Shown piece after piece: positions 14,909 through 19,402 of a stretch of DNA of 19,402 nt; within the stretch, counting starts at the first letter, position 1, and every line of letters begins with the position of its first letter. Source of the stretch: Betaproteobacteria bacterium UBA5216 (GTDB lineage Bacteria > Pseudomonadota > Gammaproteobacteria > Burkholderiales > SG8-41); assembly GCA_002412495.1 (NCBI GenBank), contig DHVE01000016.1, positions 1 to 19,402 on the forward strand. The letters run 5' to 3'. The notes below the pieces were generated by a model. It did no database searches. It saw only the letters and a list, made by a program, of their open reading frames with translations, and had not been told where the DNA came from. A program made the position numbers and the translations under genes.

Positions 14909-15874
14909 TCAATCCGCCTTAATGCCCGCCTCTTTGATCACCCGCGCCCATTTCGCGGATTCGGCTTTCATGAACACGCCAAAGGCCTTGGGATTGCTGT
15001 CCACCGGATCGGTGCCTTGCGCGATGAGTTTGTCGCGCGTTTCGGTGTGATTCATCGCTTTCACCAGCTCGGCGTGCAGGCGCGTGATCACCGCCGTGGG
15101 CGTGCCGGCGGGCGCCACCACGCCGTACCAGTTGACCACTTCAAAGCCTTTGAGTGATTCGTTGGCCGCCGGCACGTCGGGCAGAAACGACAATCGTTTG
15201 GGGCCTGTGGTGGCTACGGCGCGCACGCGGCCCGACTTCACATGTTGCAGGCCGACAGGAACGGCATCAAAGCCGAATTGTACTTGCCCGCCCATCAAAT
15301 CATTAAAGCCGGGGGCGCTGCCTTTATAGGGCACGTGAATTGCCTTGATGCCCGCCATGCTGTTGAGCAGTTCGCCCGCGAGGTGCGGCAGTCCGCCCGT
15401 GCCTGACGAGTAAAAATTGATCTTGCCGGGGTTACTTTTGACGTAGGCGATCAATTCATCCAGTGATTTGGCCGGCACCTTGGGGTGTGCGTAAATCAGA
15501 AACGGCACCGAGGATGTTTGCATCACCGGCACGAAATCGCGCTCCATGTTGAACGGCAGTGTTTTGACCAGCACCGCATTGACGCTGAGGTTGCCCGTAG
15601 TGCCGATAAACACGGTGTGCCCGTCGGGATTGGCCTTGGCCACGATGTCGGTGCCGAGTATGCCGTTGGCGCCGGGGCGGTTGTCGACGATGACTTGCTG
15701 GGCGAGGCTGTCGCTCATGCGGATGGCCAGCAGGCGAGCCACCACGTCGATGCCGCCGCCCGGCGGAAAACCCACGACGATGCGCACGGGGCGCACCGGC
15801 CAGTTTTGCGCTTGGGCGAAACCGGCAATGGAGAGCATTATCAGGGTGGCTGCGCGCAACACAATCGGCTTCAT
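14909..15874 (-). CDS. Bug/TctC-family periplasmic solute-binding protein
   Basis: This encodes 321 residues on the minus strand. I chose the start complementary to 15872-15874 because a GAGGG site precedes it by 6 nt and the protein then begins with a clean signal peptide: MKPIVLR, an AATLIMLSIAGF core and an AQA cleavage site before QNWPVRPVRI. The open frame extends 30 codons further upstream without signal-like features. Family features are VGFPPGGGIDVVARL, VIVDNRPGANG, ANPDGHTVFIG, SSGTGGLPHLAGELL, HVPYKGSAPG and the C-terminal EAGIKAD. It is divergent from the Asp/Glu racemase-family gene with about 72 nt between the starts, so the two may share regulation. A dicarboxylate such as maleate or a malonate derivative is a reasonable guess only. 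Confidence 0.95.
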   Translation of the reverse strand: MKPIVLRAATLIMLSIAGFAQAQNWPVRPVRIVVGFPPGGGIDVVARLLAIRMSDSLAQQVIVDNRPGANGILGTDIVAKANPDGHTVFIGTTGNLSVNAVLVKTLPFNMERDFVPVMQTSSVPFLIYAHPKVPAKSLDELIAYVKSNPGKINFYSSGTGGLPHLAGELLNSMAGIKAIHVPYKGSAPGFNDLMGGQVQFGFDAVPVGLQHVKSGRVRAVATTGPKRLSFLPDVPAANESLKGFEVVNWYGVVAPAGTPTAVITRLHAELVKAMNHTETRDKLIAQGTDPVDSNPKAFGVFMKAESAKWARVIKEAGIKAD

Positions 15875-15946
15875 GAGAGACCCTCGTCTGGAATTGCGCA
15901 GTAGGATAACATGGCGAAATTGATGAATTCGATGGATGGAGCGCGT

Positions 15947-16624
15947 ATGAGCAAAGCATTGCATGTGGGGCTGATGGTGCCGATCAACAACACCACCATG
16001 GAGCGTGAATTGCTGGCGTGGCTGCCGGCCGGATCAACCTGCGATACGCAGCGCATCCCGCGCGGCAAGGGTTTGCTGACCAAGGAGGTGCTGCCGGAAT
16101 ACGTGGCGCAGGCTCTGGCATTGGCGAAAGCGTTTGACGATCCCGCGGTGGATGTGGTCGCCTATGGCTGCACTGCGGCGGGATTTATCTCCGGCCCAGC
16201 CGGCGATGCCGCGCTGCAATCGGACCTGGCTAAAGTGACGGGCAAGCAGGTGGTGACCACCGCGCGCTCGATGGTGCTGGCGCTGCAGGAGGCCGGCGTT
16301 AAAAACATCGCGCTGGTTACACCGTATCTTGATTCGGTGAATACGCAGTTAAAAGCGTTTCTCGCCGATGGCGGCATTACCGTCAAACGCTTCAACAGCT
16401 TTTATGCGCAGACCACCGATGAACTGGGTCGCATTGAAGCGCATCAAGTGGCGAAGCTCGCGCGCGAAACCATGGCGGATGATTGCGAAGCCATGTTCAT
16501 AGGCTGCTCGCAATTGCCCACCTGCGAAATTCTCGGTGATCTCGAGCGTGAGTTCGGGCGGCCCACCCTGTCGTCGATTCAAGTAACGGCCCGGCGTGCA
16601 CAGCAAGCGGCCGTTAATTCATAA
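15947..16624 (+). CDS. Asp/Glu racemase-superfamily enzyme, maleate isomerase/arylmalonate decarboxylase-like
   Basis: This encodes 225 residues from the ATG at 15947, which has GGAG (15937-15940) at 6 nt; the in-frame ATG at 15911 would add 12 residues. Two cysteines sit where the cofactor-free enzymes of this superfamily carry catalytic cysteines: Cys75 in VVAYGCTAAGF and Cys187 in MFIGCSQLPT. GLMVPINNTTME at the N-terminus is typical of the maleate cis-trans isomerase and arylmalonate decarboxylase group. Having both cysteines favours isomerase or racemase chemistry over decarboxylase, which keeps only the second. It is probably cytoplasmic. A divergent bug gene and a downstream solute-binding lipoprotein suggest a substrate taken up from outside. 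Confidence 0.85.
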   Translation: MSKALHVGLMVPINNTTMERELLAWLPAGSTCDTQRIPRGKGLLTKEVLPEYVAQALALAKAFDDPAVDVVAYGCTAAGFISGPAGDAALQSDLAKVTGKQVVTTARSMVLALQEAGVKNIALVTPYLDSVNTQLKAFLADGGITVKRFNSFYAQTTDELGRIEAHQVAKLARETMADDCEAMFIGCSQLPTCEILGDLEREFGRPTLSSIQVTARRAQQAAVNS

Positions 16625-16649
16625 AAGCATTTAAAAACAAAGGCTTGTA

Positions 16650-17459
16650 ATGTTATCGCGCCGTGAGGTTTTGTGTTTGGCTGGCGCTACGGGAGTGCTG
16701 CAACTCGCGGCGTGCGCTTCCACGTCGAGGGTATCTTCAGCCGTGAAAAACGATCTGGCGCCTACCAGCAAGCTGCGCGCGGGCATCAACTATGGCAATG
16801 TGATCCTGGCCATCAAGGACGACAAAACCGGCGAGCTGCGTGGCGTGCATGTCGATTTGGCCGTTGAAATGGCAAGGCGCCTGGGCGTGCCCGTGCAACT
16901 GATCGGCTATGCGGCCGCGGTCCCGCTGGTGGATGGGCTGAAAAAAGGCGAACTGGATATCGCGCTGTTATCCGCCGAGCCCGCGCGCGCCGGTGAAATC
17001 AATTTTTCGCCATCGTATGTTGAAATCGATGCCACCTACCTGGTGCCGCCGAATTCGCCGTTTCGCAATGCCGCCGAACTGGATCGCGAGGGTGTGCGCA
17101 TCGTCATCGCCGCGCGCAGCGTTTATGAGTTTCACCTCAACCGCGTGCTCAAACACGCGAAGCTGACGAATGCGCCCAGCACGCATGCCGCGTTTGAGTT
17201 GTTCGCCAAACAAAAACTCGATGCGCTGGTGGGATTGCGTCCGCGCCTGGCGGTGGACGCACAGATGATGCCGGGATCGCGCATCGTGGATGGCCGGTTC
17301 ATGGTGGTGGAGCAGGCGATATGCACGCCCAAGCAGCGCGATGCCGGCACGCGTTACGTGCGTAATTTTACCGAAGACGTCAAGGCCAGCGGCTGGCTTG
17401 CGCGATCCATGCAACGGCATGGCGTGCAGGGCGTTGCGGTGGCGCCGTTGGTGAAGTAA
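16650..17459 (+). CDS. Family 3 extracellular solute-binding lipoprotein with Tat-like signal
   Basis: This encodes 269 residues. The N-terminus MLSRREVLCLAG contains a twin-arginine-like SRRxxL motif, followed by a lipobox LAAC with Cys22, so export through Tat and lipidation are likely. The residue after the cysteine is Ala, not the Asp that retains lipoproteins in the inner membrane. The mature part fits the SBP_bac_3 fold: KLRAGINYGNVILAI, the GVHVDLAVEMARRLGVPV lobe, a GELDIALLS segment and a C-terminal helix WLARSMQRHG. Members bind amino acids or related small molecules for ABC importers, but no permease or ATPase gene is adjacent. It starts 25 nt after the isomerase-like stop and is probably co-transcribed. 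A weak AAGG lies upstream. Confidence 0.85.
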   Translation: MLSRREVLCLAGATGVLQLAACASTSRVSSAVKNDLAPTSKLRAGINYGNVILAIKDDKTGELRGVHVDLAVEMARRLGVPVQLIGYAAAVPLVDGLKKGELDIALLSAEPARAGEINFSPSYVEIDATYLVPPNSPFRNAAELDREGVRIVIAARSVYEFHLNRVLKHAKLTNAPSTHAAFELFAKQKLDALVGLRPRLAVDAQMMPGSRIVDGRFMVVEQAICTPKQRDAGTRYVRNFTEDVKASGWLARSMQRHGVQGVAVAPLVK

Positions 17460-17496
17460 CTCTGCGAGTGTAGTGTTGCAATCGTGACTAGACATT

Positions 17497-17541
17497 CCCT
17501 CCGCTTCAAGGGCAAGGGCACACTTGAGGCGTAGCAGAGGG
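17497..17541. repeat. Degenerate intergenic hairpin repeat
   Basis: CCCTC (17497-17501) can pair with GAGGG (17537-17541), and CGCTTCAAG (17502-17510) pairs with CTTGAGGCG (17523-17531) at 8 of 9 positions. It is followed by GGCTAGGGCGGGGATGGGG. That combination resembles intergenic repeats common in betaproteobacteria. It follows the lipoprotein gene stop by 38 nt and could act as a transcription end signal, but there is no T-tract. Confidence 0.5.
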
Positions 17542-17785
17542 CTAGGGCGGGGATGGGGCAATTGTGCTGTCGCCAACTCCGAATCATTACGCAGTGCGGT
17601 CAATGTGTGATTGACGAATCACGGCTGGTGTTGCGTCACGCCGCAAAACGCGATGTGCCGCGTTTGCGCTGATCACAACCTAAGAAAACATCAAGCTTCA
17701 ACCCCACGCATAGGCGGATGTAACCCGCACGTCGGCGCGCGCGCTGTCAGCGCGAAGACGTTTGTAAAGCGTGAATAAATCACAC

Positions 17786-17827
17786 TCGATACCTTGGTAT
17801 CGATACTTTGGTATCGATACCATTTTT
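17786..17827. repeat. 14-bp tandem repeat array (TCGATACCTTGGTA), candidate operator
   Basis: Units begin at 17786, 17800 and 17814. The first two differ at one position and the third keeps TCGATACC. Each junction contains the self-complementary GTATCGATAC or a near copy. Another unit, TCGATACCTTAGTC (12 of 14 matches to the first), occurs at 18078-18091, and TTGATACC occurs at 18046-18053. The array directly abuts a TTGACA box, so it is probably a multi-site regulator target. Confidence 0.6.
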
Positions 17828-17831
17828 GACA
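17826..17831 (+). promoter_or_regulatory. Consensus -35 box (TTGACA)
   Basis: A perfect TTGACA overlaps the end of the 14-bp repeat array. No good -10 lies at 16-18 bp; the nearest candidate, TTTGAA at 17852-17857, is 20 bp away. A regulator bound to the repeats could compensate or block. The next gene downstream starts at 18510, so a transcript from here would have a leader of over 600 nt or be a separate non-coding RNA. Confidence 0.35.
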
Positions 17832-17960
17832 AACATCAGTGTGTCGCGAGGTTTGAATCGAAAGTGCGTGCATCGTGAATCGACATTAACTGTTGCGGTT
17901 AAATGATTGTGATGTAATGGTTTTTGCTGATTTGCTGTTAATGGTGCAATCGCTATTTCT

Positions 17961-17974
17961 GCGAATTAATTCGC
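17961..17974. promoter_or_regulatory. 14-bp perfect palindrome
   Basis: GCGAATTAATTCGC is self-complementary across all 14 bases. It lies in the AT-rich region upstream of the adhesin. It could be a binding site for a homodimeric regulator, but a palindrome of this length can also arise by chance in 1 kb. Confidence 0.35.
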
Positions 17975-18318
17975 ATTCTTAAAAACCGGAATGACACAGC
18001 GCGTCACATTGTGCCGCGAAACTGTCAATGACAGGCCCGTACACATTGATACCGAGGCCTTTATTCCCATAGGGAAATCGATACCTTAGTCCCGTAGATT
18101 TTTTGTGTCAGAACCGTAAACTCCGGCCCAGATTGTTAAGAAGCATTAAGCGCGGGTTTAGGGAATTTTCGATGCCGCCGTTGCGTAACAGGCATTAAAC
18201 GCAGGCGGTTGAGAATGTTCTTGGGGAATTCAGGGATATTAATTCGTTAGTTAATTTTTTGTAGGGGCTACAGTATGGTTAGGGCAATAGACAGCATTAG
18301 CTACGACAAGGATATCAA

Positions 18319-18364
18319 TGGCGCTAAATATAAATCGCCCCACGCCGTGCCGGGCGAGGCGCCA
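18319..18364. other. GC-rich hairpin in the putative adhesin leader
   Basis: TGGCGC (18319-18324) pairs with GCGCCA (18359-18364), and inside it CGCCC (18336-18340) pairs with GGGCG (18352-18356), with a CAC/GTG extension in the loop. It stands out in an otherwise AT-rich stretch, about 145 nt before the adhesin start. No T-tract follows, so it is not an intrinsic terminator. It may be leader RNA structure or a protein site. Confidence 0.35.
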
Positions 18365-18509
18365 GCTGTACGGTGTGTGATAACGCGCACGCAAAATGTT
18401 GCGAAAACAAATTTTCTCACCGCCATTCAGTGAATGTTATTTCAGGATTCGGTAATTATTTAGTCTCAATCCCCGTTAACTGTTAATTGATATATAGCAA
18501 GGAGCAATT

Positions 18510-19402
18510 ATGTCTACGACAACGCCGACATCAGGTGGAACCTTAACTTCGTTCTCCAAAACCCCTCAGGCAGGTGACGATAGCTTTCGTTGGACCGAAG
18601 ATGAATTAGCAGGCTCGCTGTTTGCTATAGATGGCAGGCAAAATGTCGTCAGACTTGATGTGATGAGCAACGATCTCGGGGGTAAGGCGAAGAAATTATT
18701 TTCAATTGACGATGGCCTTGGCGACGGCGGCCAGACTTTTCTCCAGGAATTGCTACAGAACAATGTCAGTACAGGGTGGGAAAGTACTAGCAAAGGCGAG
18801 ATTCGGATTGTTGGCGGCGTGATTCAGTACTCTATCGACAACGCGCTTGCAGCCTACGGGGGCACGATCGAGGGCCTGGGCAGAAACCATGTCATTACGG
18901 ACGAGTTCAAATACGCCATTCAGCTTGGCAACGGGACGCTTAGTTATGCCACTGTAAAAATCGAAATTCAGGGACTGAACGACGGGCCGGTGGCAGATGA
19001 CGAAACCAACTCGACCGCTGAGGACGCCACGCTAACTGTGGGCGCAGCGAACGGCGTGCTGGTCGGTGATGTGGACGTGGACTTCGGCGACACGCTGAGC
19101 GTGACGTCCTTCACCGTGGAGGGCGACCTGACGGTGTACGGGGCGGGCGCGACGGCGGTGATCGCTGGCGTCGGCTCACTGACTATCAATGCGAATGGCG
19201 GTTATGAATTTGTACCCGCACCCAACTTCAACGGAGCGGTGCCCGTGGCTACCTATACGGTTTCCGACGGACTGCTCAGCGATACTGGAACGCTCACGAT
19301 CACGGTGAATGCGGTGAACGACGCGCCGGTGGCGGTGGACGACAGCGGGTTCTCGACCAACGAAGACACGGCGCTGCTGAACATCAACGTGCTGGGCAAC
19401 GA
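18510..19402 (+). CDS. N-terminus of a VCBS/cadherin-like repeat protein, probable large secreted adhesin (3' end outside window)
   Basis: The ATG at 18510 has AAGGAG (18499-18504) at 5 nt, and the frame is open for 297 codons to the window edge. There is no Sec signal peptide, as expected for type I-secreted proteins, whose signal is at the C-terminus. Residues 1-155 form a unique N-terminal part (DDSFRWTEDELAGS, then VVRLDVMSNDLGG and LFSIDDG). Repeats begin at about residue 155 with GLNDGPVADDETNSTAEDATL, followed by GVLVGDVDVDFGDTLSV and NANGGYEFVPAPNFNG, and the next unit starts with AVNDAPVAVDDSG near residue 268, a period of about 113 residues. Such Ca-binding VCBS or tandem-95 repeats build large RTX adhesins in biofilm attachment. 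The total length and any secretion genes are not visible. Confidence 0.85.
   Translation, partial: MSTTTPTSGGTLTSFSKTPQAGDDSFRWTEDELAGSLFAIDGRQNVVRLDVMSNDLGGKAKKLFSIDDGLGDGGQTFLQELLQNNVSTGWESTSKGEIRIVGGVIQYSIDNALAAYGGTIEGLGRNHVITDEFKYAIQLGNGTLSYATVKIEIQGLNDGPVADDETNSTAEDATLTVGAANGVLVGDVDVDFGDTLSVTSFTVEGDLTVYGAGATAVIAGVGSLTINANGGYEFVPAPNFNGAVPVATYTVSDGLLSDTGTLTITVNAVNDAPVAVDDSGFSTNEDTALLNINVLGN

Larger units (their letters stand above)
17460..18509. other. Long non-coding region upstream of the adhesin gene
   Basis: No open frame here has a credible protein or start; the 60-codon minus-strand frame at 17691-17873 looks random. Base composition is visibly more AT-rich than the genes to the left. 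The stretch holds a degenerate hairpin repeat (17497-17541), 14-bp tandem repeats next to a TTGACA box (17786-17831), a 14-bp palindrome (17961-17974), small dyads at 18022-18034 and 18064-18076, a GC-rich hairpin (18319-18364), and dyads at 18425-18435 and 18476-18486. It probably carries the regulatory region and possibly a long leader for the adhesin. No known riboswitch was recognised. Confidence 0.7.

Noticed and set aside
17786..17827. Short repeats considered as a CRISPR array
   Set aside because: The 14-bp units are directly adjacent with no spacers, and no cas genes are present.
17691..17873. A 60-codon minus-strand frame in the non-coding region
   Set aside because: No ribosome binding site or recognisable protein feature, and it crosses the repeat array.
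18319..18364. Cyclic-di-GMP (GEMM) riboswitch upstream of the adhesin
   Set aside because: The hairpin is real, but the conserved GEMM sequence blocks and tetraloop-receptor pattern are not seen.

Overview
The window looks like chromosomal DNA from a betaproteobacterium, most likely in or near Burkholderiales. The evidence is GC-rich coding DNA, seven periplasmic binding proteins of the Bug/TctC family (a family greatly expanded in Bordetella, Cupriavidus and relatives), LysR regulators paired with them, and MmgE/PrpD enzymes. No rRNA, tRNA, CRISPR array, insertion sequence or integrase was seen.

Layout. (1) Positions 1-2774: three Bug genes in tandem, so closely packed that translation is probably coupled; the first is cut by the window edge. 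(2) 2882-7971: a block in the order MmgE/PrpD, MetE-like methyltransferase, a second MmgE/PrpD, then a Bug gene closely related to the one at 1806. Intergenic inverted repeats lie at 2781-2819 and 4281-4394. (3) 7988-12628: two divergent lysR/bug pairs. Each has a LysR-type T-N11-A dyad beside the lysR start, and both dyads sit in a 41-bp block that is 29/41 identical between the pairs. A small gene and a nucleotidyltransferase relic with an internal deletion lie between the pairs. (4) 12641-14804: a metallophosphoesterase and a six-Asp-box beta-propeller protein, apparently co-transcribed with the second bug gene. (5) 14909-17459: a reverse-strand Bug gene divergent from a maleate isomerase/arylmalonate decarboxylase-like enzyme, followed by a family 3 solute-binding lipoprotein with a Tat-like signal. 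(6) 17460-18509: about 1.05 kb without a credible gene, lower in GC and rich in dyads and short repeats. (7) 18510-end: the start of a VCBS/cadherin-like repeat protein, probably a large type I-secreted adhesin, running off the window.

How it may work together (inference). Regions 1-5 look like a carboxylate scavenging and catabolism island: Bug proteins capture small organic acids in the periplasm, LysR proteins respond to such acids, and the MmgE/PrpD, MetE-like and isomerase enzymes transform them. No TctA/TctB membrane genes are present, so the binding proteins either use a permease encoded elsewhere or act as sensors. The adhesin and its long upstream region appear to be a separate, independently regulated unit.

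The most unusual points are the shared operator block, the seven orphan Bug genes, the overlapping and partly deleted gene pair near 10.2 kb, a possible frameshift in the Bug signal peptide at 7.0 kb, and the 14-bp repeat array beside a consensus -35 box far upstream of the adhesin.
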